The position numbers and the translations under genes were made by a program. A stretch of 64,000 nt of DNA, taken from JAXMHB01 sp046346965 (lineage in GTDB: Bacteria; Pseudomonadota; Gammaproteobacteria; Xanthomonadales; SZUA-5). The stretch lies in assembly GCA_046346965.1 (NCBI GenBank), contig JAXMHB010000001.1:310001-374000 (forward strand), given 5' to 3'. Of this stretch, positions 35,081-43,730 are shown in pieces. The notes under the pieces are model-generated. The model was not told where the DNA came from. It ran no database searches and saw nothing but the letters and a program-made list of their open reading frames with translations. Position 1 is the first letter of the stretch. Every line of letters begins with the position of its first letter.

Positions 35081-35169
35081 GGGACTCGGGACTCGGGACT
35101 CGGGACTCGGGACTCGGGACTCGGGACTCGGGACTCGGGACTCGGGACTCGGGACTCGGGACTCGGGAC
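35081..35169. repeat. Uniform GGGACTC tandem array, 12.7 copies
   Basis: Twelve perfect GGGACTC heptamers and a partial unit run without a mismatch, so this array is young or actively homogenised. It is followed by the inner arm (GCGCGCTTACTCGCGCTGC), the C-rich core (GGTCCCCCGCCCCCTGCCCC at 35241-35260) and a degenerate outer arm (AAGTTTGGCAAGAGGTCTCC) ending near 35309. Confidence 0.9.
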
Positions 35170-35310
35170 GGGCCAGCTTGAAGAGCGCGCTTACTCGCGC
35201 TGCAAATCGGCGACAGCGCAATGCAGCCGCCGCATGGCTGGTCCCCCGCCCCCTGCCCCTCGCCCCGCTTTTTGCCCCCCGCACCAAGTTTGGCAAGAGG
35301 TCTCCCAGCG
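35170..35310. repeat. Dispersed repeat copy, C-rich core orientation
   Basis: This segment contains inner arm, core and outer arm in the order described for the family and fills the space between the GGGACTC array and the end of the large secreted-protein gene. No gene is present. Confidence 0.7.
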
Positions 35311-35314
35311 CCGT

Positions 35315-38077
35315 CTACTCGAAACCATTCGCATACACCGCCTCCGGCGGTGCCGCGACGCCTTGTGGCGTCAGGCACCACAGGATGAAGGTGCCGGCCG
35401 GGTTGCCGATGACGGTGTCGGTCACGGTGATGCGCCAGTCGCCGGTGAGCGGGGCGCCGTCGAAGACGCTGAGGGCATCCACCGGGCGCACGCTGGCCGG
35501 CAGCGCGCTGCCATTGCAGGCGGGTGCTGCCGCGCCATCGTCGAAATAGGTGGACACCGAGGCGCCGGCGCTGCAGCCCGGTTCCAGCAGGCGCACGCTG
35601 CGGTTGTCGGAGAGCCGCGTCAGGCCTACGCGCAGATCGGAGACGGTCGCGTTGTTGGCCACGAAGCGCACATCCAGATTGCTCAGCACGCCGGCGATCT
35701 GCGGCACGGTGATCGTGTGGTTGACAGTGCCGCCGTTGCCGATCGAGGTGTTCACCACCGTGCAGAAGCTGGGTAGCGTGACGAAGCTGCGTGGCGTGCT
35801 GTTGGCGCCTTCGCCGCACAGATTGCGACCGCGCACGCGCCAGTAGTAGGTGGTGTTGCCGGTCAACACCGGCGTGTCGTACTGGGTGCCGGCCACGATC
35901 TGGCCGAAGGCCAGCGTCGCGAAACTCGGGCTGGTCGAACCTTCCACCAGATAGTCGCGCGCGCCGGCGATGGGTGCCCAGCTCAGGCGCGTCACCAGCG
36001 ACTGGTTGCTGGCGCCGTCCGCAGGCGCGAGCGCTGAGGGCGCGGCGCTGGTGGCGGCATCGACATCGATGGTGAAACTCTGGGTGTGTTGCAGACTGCC
36101 CGAGCTGGCCACCAGCGTGGCAGTTTTCAGACCCGAACTGGTCCCGGCAGCCACACTCAGTGTCTCACTGACCGTGCCGCTGGGACGCAGCGTGCTCGGC
36201 GCTACCTGCGCCGTCACGCCTGCCGGCAGACTCTGCCAGCTCAGATTGACGTCCTGCCAGAAGGCGTTGCGCGACTGCAGCGTCACCGTCTGCGTTGGCA
36301 GGTTCTGAGCGCTGGCGCTGCAGACCTGGAACTGCGTGGTTGCCGCGGTCAGCGTGTAGTCGGGCGCACCGCAGTTGTCGTGCTGGAAGGCGCCGATGCG
36401 CGTGCCCCAGGTGGCATCGTCCATGTAGGCGCCGGTGAACCAGAAGCGGCAGCCGTCCGGGTCCAGGCTCATATCGAAGTAGTCGCCCCAGCGGAAAGCC
36501 TGCGCGCCCTGCGACTGTGTGCCGGCAGCGAGCGTGGTTTCGGCAAAAGGCATGCTGGAGGGGGGATCGCCAGCCAGGCGCCCCGTGTAGCGCAGGCTGG
36601 GATGGATGGCCGGATCGACGCGCATCGTGGTGTACGCCAGCGCCAGATTGCCGGCGGAGTCCATGCTGATCGCGGGCATGAAGCGCACGGTGTCGGCCTC
36701 GGGCCCAAAGGTGCTGCCGTACACGCCCTCGTTGGCGACCGTCCAGGCCTGCGTCGGACCGCCGACGCGGCGCAACTCCAGCCAGTGCGGAGCAGTGTGG
36801 CGCCCGAGGTTCGGGTCGGTGTACAGCGTGCCGTTGTCGATCACATCGGCCACGGCGAGCACGATGGCTTCATAGTCACCCTGATTGCGATAGCTCACCC
36901 GGTGCATCGGCGTGCCGGTGAAGCTGGGCAGGCCGACGCCGTTCGGCTGCAGCGGAAACACTGCGGAAAAGAACTGGAAATCGGCCACGCTGAGCATGGT
37001 GGGGCCGCTCAACACCGAGGCCGCCGGTGTGTCGAAATTCGGGACGACGCTGTACAGATAGAGCTTGTCGAAGGCCAGATCGATATTGCCGGGTTCGCCG
37101 AAATAGAACAGCTCGTCGTCGACGTTGGCGAGAAAAGTAAGCGCGGCGCCGGGTTTGGGCGGATTGATGCCCTTGAGTCCGGCCGGCGCAATCGGGGTAA
37201 AGGCGTTGAAGTTGTTGGCCAGTCGCGTGCTCTGGAAGGTCAAAACACTGGCGGTCAGGCCAGCCAGCATGCGCGTGCGATCGAGCGTCGCAAAGGTATA
37301 GCTGATATTGGGCGCGGCGGTCGACAGATTCATGCTGAGGCCATAGCTGGTATCCCAGAGCGCCAGTTTGGGATAGTCCGGAAAGCCCGGAAAGGTAAAC
37401 ACATACTGCGTCCAGGTCGTTACCACCGGATTGCTGCCGGAACTCAAATACACGCACAGCGCATTGCTGCCCGAGGGGCCCAGAGAGGCCAGCAACCAGC
37501 GCTGCGCCAACCCGTCATACAGCACCTGCGGATCGCCCAGACCGGGCTGCGCGCACAGGCCTGAGCCCAGACTGTTCAGCGCAAAAGGCCCGGCAGCCAG
37601 CGTGCCGTCGGTTTTGTTGTAAATGGCGACCTGCTCGCTGACGGCGGCATTCACCGCCTGCACATAATGCGCCGGCCCGACATCGCCAGTCGGGTCCGCC
37701 GGCAGCGCACCGGTGTAGTTGATCCCGTTCACGTTCAGCAGTGGCGTGCCGAAAGCCAGCGGCGCGCGGGTGCCGATGCCCGAGAGCGCCGTCGGTGGCG
37801 TCAGCGCCTGCGCCGGCGGCGCCAGCGGCCCATAGCGCTGCAGCAGCTGTGCGCCGACGTCCTGACCGGCTTCCACGTCCTTCACCTGCATGCCCGGACG
37901 CCAGGGAGCCAGCACCGGCAAGGTGCGCGCATCCACCGTGCGTACGCTGGGTTGCGCCAGACTCACCTGCAACAGGCGCGGCGCCTCCGGCGCTTCAATG
38001 GCCAGCGCGAGCGTGGGCAGCAGGGCGACAAGCGAGATCCAGGGCGTGCGCATGGGCCAGACCATTCCGTGAGACAA
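35315..38077 (-). CDS. Large secreted protein with C-terminal P-like domain and ANGFE end
   Basis: This protein of up to 920 residues is exported through a signal peptide (WISLVALLPTLALA). The central part has hydrolase- or propeller-like secretory character (DPTGDVGPAHYVQAVNAAVS, GDPQVLYDGLAQRWLLASLG). Ig-like and fibronectin-like stretches (APADGASNQSLVTRLSWAPI, TYYWRVRGRNLCGEG) precede a C-terminal proprotein-convertase P-like domain (GTVNHTITVPQIAGVLSNLD, DWRITVTDTVIGNPAGTF). It ends EAVYANGFE, a terminus frequent in secreted Xanthomonadales proteins. The start is uncertain: TTG at 38077 (GAGG 4 bases upstream), ATG at 38065 or ATG at 38053. No protease catalytic motif is visible. Confidence 0.85.
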   Translation of the reverse strand: MSHGMVWPMRTPWISLVALLPTLALAIEAPEAPRLLQVSLAQPSVRTVDARTLPVLAPWRPGMQVKDVEAGQDVGAQLLQRYGPLAPPAQALTPPTALSGIGTRAPLAFGTPLLNVNGINYTGALPADPTGDVGPAHYVQAVNAAVSEQVAIYNKTDGTLAAGPFALNSLGSGLCAQPGLGDPQVLYDGLAQRWLLASLGPSGSNALCVYLSSGSNPVVTTWTQYVFTFPGFPDYPKLALWDTSYGLSMNLSTAAPNISYTFATLDRTRMLAGLTASVLTFQSTRLANNFNAFTPIAPAGLKGINPPKPGAALTFLANVDDELFYFGEPGNIDLAFDKLYLYSVVPNFDTPAASVLSGPTMLSVADFQFFSAVFPLQPNGVGLPSFTGTPMHRVSYRNQGDYEAIVLAVADVIDNGTLYTDPNLGRHTAPHWLELRRVGGPTQAWTVANEGVYGSTFGPEADTVRFMPAISMDSAGNLALAYTTMRVDPAIHPSLRYTGRLAGDPPSSMPFAETTLAAGTQSQGAQAFRWGDYFDMSLDPDGCRFWFTGAYMDDATWGTRIGAFQHDNCGAPDYTLTAATTQFQVCSASAQNLPTQTVTLQSRNAFWQDVNLSWQSLPAGVTAQVAPSTLRPSGTVSETLSVAAGTSSGLKTATLVASSGSLQHTQSFTIDVDAATSAAPSALAPADGASNQSLVTRLSWAPIAGARDYLVEGSTSPSFATLAFGQIVAGTQYDTPVLTGNTTYYWRVRGRNLCGEGANSTPRSFVTLPSFCTVVNTSIGNGGTVNHTITVPQIAGVLSNLDVRFVANNATVSDLRVGLTRLSDNRSVRLLEPGCSAGASVSTYFDDGAAAPACNGSALPASVRPVDALSVFDGAPLTGDWRITVTDTVIGNPAGTFILWCLTPQGVAAPPEAVYANGFE

Positions 38078-38306
38078 CGCGCCTCAGCCTACGGTCGTGG
38101 CGCGCGGCGTGTTTGCGCCCAGGTTGCAGACACTGCTGTCCTGGATGCATGCAGCCTGCGGAAGCTCTTGCCAAACAGGAGTGTGGCGGGACAAAAGCGG
38201 GGCGGGGGTCAGGGGGCGGGGGACCAGCACTGCCGCGCTTCCGAGCACTGTCGCAGGTTCCTGTTTGCCGCCCTAGGTAAGCGCGCCAGGGGCGAGACGC
38301 GGACTC
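38078..38306. repeat. Dispersed repeat half-element upstream of the secreted protein gene
   Basis: From 38159 the order is outer arm (GGAAGCTCTTGCCAAACA), G-rich core with four G-runs (38199-38222), a GCCGCGCTTCCGAGCACTGT block and inner arm (GTAAGCGCGCCAGGGGCGAG, ending GGACTCT at 38307). Positions 38078-38158 upstream of the gene are non-coding with no clear promoter. Confidence 0.75.
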
Positions 38307-38830
38307 TCTTGCCAAACATGAGTGCGGCGGGACAAAAGCGGGGCGGGGGTCAGGGGGGGCGGGGGACCAGTACTGCCGCGCTTCCGAGCACTGTCGCTGG
38401 TTCCTGTTTGCCGCCCGAGTAAGCGCGCCAGGGGCGAGACACGGACTCTGAACAAATCTCGTGAGCCGCGTTGCGAATCAGAATCGTCTGCCGCTGGGCG
38501 CGGTCCGCAGGCCTAGCCAGGCTCTCTGGCCAAGGACCGCAACAACGCGGCGGACGATTCTGGCCGCAACCCTTCGGGCCGGGGCTGAATAGTGGACCCT
38601 CCGGCCTGCGAACGAGTTCGCAGGCGTTCGTGCCGACGCGCCGCGTGCGGCGCAAGCCGTCGGCCCTCACCCTCGCTGGAGACCGATTCGGCCGCCGTCG
38701 CGGCCACGATACTTGTTCAGAGTGCGTGTCTCGCCTTCGGCGCGCTTACTCGTTCTGCAAACTGGCGGGTCCGGGTCCCGGGTCCCGAGTTCCGAGTCCC
38801 GACGCATCCATGTTTGGCAAGAGGTTCCCT
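38307..38830. repeat. Composite palindromic repeat, second copy (524 bp)
   Basis: This has the same plan as the copy at 30753-31309, but the right arm carries a GGGTCCC/GAGTCCC core instead of the C-rich one. The left side has outer arm (CTCTTGCCAAACATGAG), G-rich core (38338-38367) and inner arm ending GGACTCTGAACAA. The central inverted segment (CAGAATCGTCTGCCGC near 38478 with GCGGCGGACGATTCTGG near 38550) and a distinct stem-loop (CCTGCGAACGAGTTCGCAGG, 38604-38623) follow. The right side mirrors the left and ends at ATGTTTGGCAAGAGGTTCCC. Confidence 0.75.
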
Positions 38831-38887
38831 CGCTGCGCGGCCTGTCGGATTCGGGCAAAATGCAGCAGCGCGACGATCGGACTGCTC

Positions 38888-39871
38888 ATGTCGAAATATC
38901 GGTTCCTTATCTGGCCGCTGCTGATCATCGGATTGGCGTGGTATGTCAACGGACGTGATAGCTCCGCCCGATCGCCCCCGAACGTCAGCACTCGCGCGCC
39001 AGAGGCAGTCGTCGCTGCCGAGAAATCGGAGTCGCCCACCGCCTCCGCCCCTGCGAAAATGCTGGCGGTGCCAGCCGAGCGGGTGGCGACGGCTCCGGTA
39101 GCGGCGCCTCGCGATTCGGTATCCACGCCAGAGGCGACTGCTTCGGTACCCGCAGCGCCGGCGCGTGTCGCCGAGTTGGAAAGACGAGCGCGCAGCGGTG
39201 ATAAAGCCGCGATACGGGATTGGGTGGATGCGCTGAGCGAGTGCGCAGCAGTTCTGTCCTTCCCGGCGCCGCAAGCCGAGTACCTGAGCCATCTACAGCT
39301 GATGTCCGGCTACGACGCCGCCGTAGCCGAGTCCTGGAAACAGCCGCTGCGCGCAGGCTGCGAGGCGGTGTTCCCCGATTATTCCAGCGAGCGCGGTGCC
39401 GCCTTGGCGATGCAACGCCTGGACCAGGCGCTGCAGTTATGGGCAGCCAGCGGTGATCCGCTGGGGCAGTTGATCGGCTTGCAGCGCACGTTGACGCTGC
39501 CGATGCCGGCCGAGCGCTGGCAGCAAATGCAGGCGGCGGCGAGCGCCTATCTGGACCCGGCACGGCCGCAGACCCTGGTCGATGTCACCGATGGCTATTT
39601 CCAGAGTTTCTCGCGCTTTCCCAGTACGGCTGCCTGGCGATTGGCGGCCTGCGATCTGGGCTATGACTGCGCGCCCGGTGGTGCCATGAACCGGTACTTG
39701 TGCCTGCAAGTAGGCGAGTGCTTCGAGGGTGCCTACGAGGCCCATCTGACCCGCACCCTGTCGCCGCGGGAGTGGCAGGCGGTGCAGGGACAACGGCGCG
39801 CCTTGCTCGAACTGCTGCGCGCGGGTGATACGCGCACACCTTTCGACGCGCCACCGCCTGGAGGGCCCTGA
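38888..39871 (+). CDS. Membrane-anchored protein of unknown function, paralogue 1
   Basis: This 327-residue protein has an N-terminal membrane anchor (FLIWPLLIIGLAWYV). A disordered Ala/Pro/Val linker follows, then a helical C-terminal domain with conserved cysteines (LAACDLGYDCAPGG, RYLCLQVGECFEG). The last part (LSPREWQAVQGQRRALLELL) aligns by eye with the next gene. The ATG at 38888 is chosen because upstream sequence in this frame is repeat DNA. It ends PPPGGP. The family is not recognised. Confidence 0.75.
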   Translation: MSKYRFLIWPLLIIGLAWYVNGRDSSARSPPNVSTRAPEAVVAAEKSESPTASAPAKMLAVPAERVATAPVAAPRDSVSTPEATASVPAAPARVAELERRARSGDKAAIRDWVDALSECAAVLSFPAPQAEYLSHLQLMSGYDAAVAESWKQPLRAGCEAVFPDYSSERGAALAMQRLDQALQLWAASGDPLGQLIGLQRTLTLPMPAERWQQMQAAASAYLDPARPQTLVDVTDGYFQSFSRFPSTAAWRLAACDLGYDCAPGGAMNRYLCLQVGECFEGAYEAHLTRTLSPREWQAVQGQRRALLELLRAGDTRTPFDAPPPGGP

Positions 39872-39874
39872 ATC

Positions 39875-40804
39875 GTGCGCAGACGAGGACGCTGGGCCGC
39901 CTTGCTATTGCTCCTGCTGCCGGTCTGGCTGTGGCAGCAGGGCGCGGACGCACCCGCGCCCATCCGCGCGCCTGAGCGCAGTGACGCCACGCCGGCGCCC
40001 ACCGCCGCGAGCGCGCCTATGGCGCCTGCAGCCTCGCCCGCAGCTACGCCAGCGACCGCGATCACGGCGGCGCCGGCTGCCGACAGTGCCTTCGAAACGC
40101 TGCTGAACGCGCCGGTAGCGCCGCGCGAGGCGCTGCGGCGCTTGCATTGGTGCCTGCCGGTGGACGCGGCGGACGCGGCCGTCATGCAGCAACAATGGCA
40201 GTCCCTCGGGCCGGAGGCGGCCGCGCTGGAGGCCGAGGAGTACGCCCACGCCCGGAGCTGGCTGGACGATCAGTGCGGCCCTTGGATGCAGGTCGCCGAG
40301 GCCACGCGGACGGCCTTGGTCGAGGCCTGGCGCGAGCGCGCCGCGCGCTCGCCCGATCTCGGGGATCGCCTGTGGGCGCTGGCCAGCGCATTTGCGCAAG
40401 ACGTACCTACGGAGCCCGAGCTGGTCGCCGCGCGCGATCTGCTGGAGCAAGCCTTGCGCAGCGGCAGGCCGGAGCTGCTGCAGGATCTCGCCCGGGTGCT
40501 CAGCCGCGGCGGCTCCCCGGATTGGCTGGGTCCCTACGCGGGCCCCAATGGCGCCTCGCTGTTTGGCTTGCTGGCTTGCGATCTAGGCGCCGACTGCGGC
40601 GCGCGCAGCGAGGTGCTGCGCATCCAGTGTGCGCGCCTGGGGCTGTGCGGGTACCGCGACTATGAGGCGCTGATCTTCGACGCGCGCCTCAGTCAGGTCG
40701 AGGCCGAGCTGGTCGCCGCGCACCGCCGGATCCTGCTTGAGCGCATTCGACGTGGGCAAGTCGATGGCCTCTTCGATCCGGTGCGGGTCCCCAGAGGCCC
40801 TTGA
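39875..40804 (+). CDS. Membrane-anchored protein of unknown function, paralogue 2
   Basis: This 309-residue protein is encoded 3 bases after the previous gene, from a GTG start. It has the same plan: N-terminal anchor (WAALLLLLLPVWLW), Ala/Pro-rich linker and helical domain with LLACDLGADCGARSEVL and CARLGLCGYRDYE. These align with the cysteine pattern of paralogue 1. It ends VPRGP. The cysteines could form disulphides in the periplasm. The pair probably arose by tandem duplication. Confidence 0.75.
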   Translation: MRRRGRWAALLLLLLPVWLWQQGADAPAPIRAPERSDATPAPTAASAPMAPAASPAATPATAITAAPAADSAFETLLNAPVAPREALRRLHWCLPVDAADAAVMQQQWQSLGPEAAALEAEEYAHARSWLDDQCGPWMQVAEATRTALVEAWRERAARSPDLGDRLWALASAFAQDVPTEPELVAARDLLEQALRSGRPELLQDLARVLSRGGSPDWLGPYAGPNGASLFGLLACDLGADCGARSEVLRIQCARLGLCGYRDYEALIFDARLSQVEAELVAAHRRILLERIRRGQVDGLFDPVRVPRGP

Positions 40805-40813
40805 CGCTACGGG

Positions 40814-43603
40814 CTACTCGGCATCGAAGCGCCAAGTCAGCCGCAACCCATACGAGCGTCCGCGCGGGTCGGCGACGCGCGGGTCCCAGCCGGCGCCGGC
40901 GGCAAAATCGACGTTGTGGGCGGTGAACGGCGGGTCGCGGTCGAACAGATTGCGCACGGTCAGGCTGACATCCACATCCGGATGCAGCGACCATTCGAAA
41001 GCCAGGTGATAGACCGAGTACGGCCGTACGCGCGGGTCAAAGCCCGCAGGCGCGGTGCCCACCGGCGGCTGGTCGGCGTAGCCGGCGGCGTACTGGTGAC
41101 TGAGCGTCAGCCGGCCGTGGCCGCGCTCGTAGCCCAGATAGGCCAGATGCTTCCAGCGCAGGTACAGGTTGCGCGCGTCCCAGCGGCCGACGGTGTCGAC
41201 GGCGGCTTCGGAGCGATACAGCTGCTCGCGATGGTGGAACAACCAGCTGCCATCCAAACCGGCGCGCCACTGTCCTTCGCCGAGCTCGCCACGCAGCGCT
41301 ACGCGCAGATCGGCGCCGCGGGTGCGGTCGCCCTCGGCGTTGACGAAGCCGGCGCGGATGTAGCCGCCCGGCCCGTCCAGCCGGCCGTTGCTGCCGCGCA
41401 CCAGACTGTCGGGGAAGGTGGTGTAGCGGGCGATGATCTCCTGCGGCGTCAGCTCGACGATCAGCTGGTCGCGGCGGATCTGCCACAGATCGACGCTGAC
41501 ATCGACCCAGTCGCTCGGCGAAGCGACGAAGCCCAGGCTCCATTGATCGGAGGTTTCCGGCGCCAGCGCCGGATTGCCGCCGCGCCGCGCATTGGGTCGT
41601 ATCGCGCACACCGACAAGTCCGCGCCGGGCACATTGCCGAGCGGGCACAGAATCGGGTCCGCGAGATCGCCCGGCACCGGCGATTCGGTCTCTGCGGTGT
41701 ACAACTGGAAGAAGCTGGGCGCGCGAAAGCCGCTGCCGACGGCGCCGCGCAGGCGCCAGCGCTCACCGGGCGCGTAGCTCAGCGAGAGTTTGGGGTTGCG
41801 CGTGCTGCCAAAATCGCTGTAGTGATCAAGACGCCCGGCCAGACTGGCTTCCAAACCCTCTGCCAAGGGGGCGTTCAACTCGGTGTACAGGGCACTGACG
41901 CGGCGCTCGACCTCGGGAAACTCGGGATCGAAGGGTGCTTGGAAAATCGGCGCCGTGCTGCGCGAGCCATCGCTGAAGGCGTAGCGCTCCTCGCGCAGAT
42001 CGACGCCGGCCGCCAGCGCCAGCGCGCCAGCCGGCAGATCGAACAACTCGCCGGAGACGGTGGCGTCGAAGGCCAGCAAGCGCGACTCGCCGTCGAACAA
42101 GCGCTCGCCCGCGGCGCTGGCAGCGGCCAGCCGCGCCAGTCCGGCCGGGTCCTGCGCCTGCCCGGGCAGGCGCCACAGATTCAGATCGCCCGAGCCCAGC
42201 GCTGCGATCAGGCCATCGGTGTAGTAGTAGCCGGGGCCGAGCTCCGAGCGCGCCTGGCTGCCGGCGGCGGACAGGCCGATGCGGTAGTCCCAGCTTTGCA
42301 ACCAGGGCCCTTCGAGGCCTACCAGCGCACGCCAGCCGTCGGTGGTGGTGTCGATCGTGCGTCCGCCGCAGTCCTCGCAGCGCCAGCGGTAGGCGATCGG
42401 CAGGCTGGGATTGAAGCCCGGCACGTAGGCCGACAGATCCTGGTAGTAGCGCCCACCGGCGGGATAGCGCGCGCCGGCCAGATTGCTGGCGCTGGTGGTG
42501 ATCTGATACGGCTCGAAGCGCTTGCGCGCCTGCACGCGCGAGCCCACCAGCTCGGCGATCAGCTGATGGCCGTCGCCCAGGGCAAAGGTCGTGGTGCCGA
42601 GCAGGTGCGCGCGCTCCACGGGCTGGATCAGCACCGCCGCCGCGCCGTAGTCGTAGGCGCAGGCATAGGCCGCGGCCGGATTGCCCCATAGCGTGCTGGC
42701 ATAGAGCGACATGCCTGGAACCGCATCGCAGCGGCCCTCGAAAGCCAGTCGATTGGCGCGGTTGTAGGCTTGGTTGCCAGTGCCCGGCAAGGTGTAGGCG
42801 GCGCCGATCGCGGTGCCGGCGGCCGGCACCAGGGTCGCATAGGGCGTGCCGGCGGTGTCCGGCGCCAGGCCGCGCTCGGGCTGGTAGCCGTTGGAAAAAT
42901 CGCGCTGATCGCCGGCCAGCTTTTCCTGGCGATCGAGGCCCAGCGCGATCATCGCGTGGTAGCCCTGGTCATCCAGATCGCCCCAGCCGGCCAGCGTCTG
43001 GCTGCTGTACTGCGCGCCGCCGCCGGCCTCGGTCTGATCGACCAACACGCTGGTCTGCACGCCCCGCACATCCTGACGGGTGATGAAATTGATCACGCCG
43101 CCGATGGCGTCGGCGCCATAGATCGCCGAGGCGCCGTCTTTCAGGATCTCGACCTGCTCGATGGCCGCCAGCGGAATCCAGCTCAGGTCCGCCGAATTGC
43201 CCTTGGCCCCGTGCGCCGGGATGCGCCGACCGTTGAGCAGCACCAGCGTGCTGCCGGCGCCCAGACCGCGCAGATTGGCGCTGGCGTTGCCGTTGTTGTT
43301 GCGCGCCGTGGTGCCGAGCTGGATGCCGGCGTTGGCGGACAGATTGTCGGCGCCGGTGCCGTTGGACGCCAGCGTGGCCACCAGTTGTTCGACGCTGACG
43401 ATGCCGAGGCGCGTGAGTTCTTCGCGACGAATCACCTGGACGGGGAGGGCGCCTTCGACGGCGACCTGACGCAGCCGCGAGCCGGTGACTTCGACACGGC
43501 CCGCCAGCGGCGGACGCTCGGCGGCCAGCGCGAGGTTGGCGGGCAGGGTGGGCAGGAGCGCCCACAAGGCGCAGCAGAGGCGGGTGGGATTCAGTCGATG
43601 CAC
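40814..43603 (-). CDS. TonB-dependent outer membrane receptor
   Basis: This 929-residue outer membrane receptor has a signal peptide ending LALAAE. Its plug domain contains EGALPVQVIRREELTRLG, SANLRGLGAGSTLVLLNGRR and EQVEILKDGASAIYGADAIG. A long beta-barrel follows (LRGAVGSGFRAPSFFQLYTA near the middle, PYSVYHLAFEWSLHPDVDVS late). It lacks an evident carboxypeptidase-like N-terminal extension. The substrate cannot be read from sequence. It starts with a GTG at 43603 and ends RLTWRFDAE, three residues past the usual terminal Phe. It converges with the paralogue pair. Confidence 0.92.
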   Translation of the reverse strand: MHRLNPTRLCCALWALLPTLPANLALAAERPPLAGRVEVTGSRLRQVAVEGALPVQVIRREELTRLGIVSVEQLVATLASNGTGADNLSANAGIQLGTTARNNNGNASANLRGLGAGSTLVLLNGRRIPAHGAKGNSADLSWIPLAAIEQVEILKDGASAIYGADAIGGVINFITRQDVRGVQTSVLVDQTEAGGGAQYSSQTLAGWGDLDDQGYHAMIALGLDRQEKLAGDQRDFSNGYQPERGLAPDTAGTPYATLVPAAGTAIGAAYTLPGTGNQAYNRANRLAFEGRCDAVPGMSLYASTLWGNPAAAYACAYDYGAAAVLIQPVERAHLLGTTTFALGDGHQLIAELVGSRVQARKRFEPYQITTSASNLAGARYPAGGRYYQDLSAYVPGFNPSLPIAYRWRCEDCGGRTIDTTTDGWRALVGLEGPWLQSWDYRIGLSAAGSQARSELGPGYYYTDGLIAALGSGDLNLWRLPGQAQDPAGLARLAAASAAGERLFDGESRLLAFDATVSGELFDLPAGALALAAGVDLREERYAFSDGSRSTAPIFQAPFDPEFPEVERRVSALYTELNAPLAEGLEASLAGRLDHYSDFGSTRNPKLSLSYAPGERWRLRGAVGSGFRAPSFFQLYTAETESPVPGDLADPILCPLGNVPGADLSVCAIRPNARRGGNPALAPETSDQWSLGFVASPSDWVDVSVDLWQIRRDQLIVELTPQEIIARYTTFPDSLVRGSNGRLDGPGGYIRAGFVNAEGDRTRGADLRVALRGELGEGQWRAGLDGSWLFHHREQLYRSEAAVDTVGRWDARNLYLRWKHLAYLGYERGHGRLTLSHQYAAGYADQPPVGTAPAGFDPRVRPYSVYHLAFEWSLHPDVDVSLTVRNLFDRDPPFTAHNVDFAAGAGWDPRVADPRGRSYGLRLTWRFDAE

Positions 43604-43730
43604 GGGTGCGCGCTAGTCTTCAGGATAGTAGAGACTATCCGCGCGCCGTCGATCTGCCCAAGACCCTCGCCAGGTCGGCGCGCGACGAGTTCCCGAACCG
43701 CTGAAATCCAGCCCCCATCCAGGACTTCCG

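Noticed and set aside
35081..35169. CRISPR array suspected from regular short repeats
   Set aside because: The 7-bp units are contiguous with no spacers, and no cas genes are nearby.
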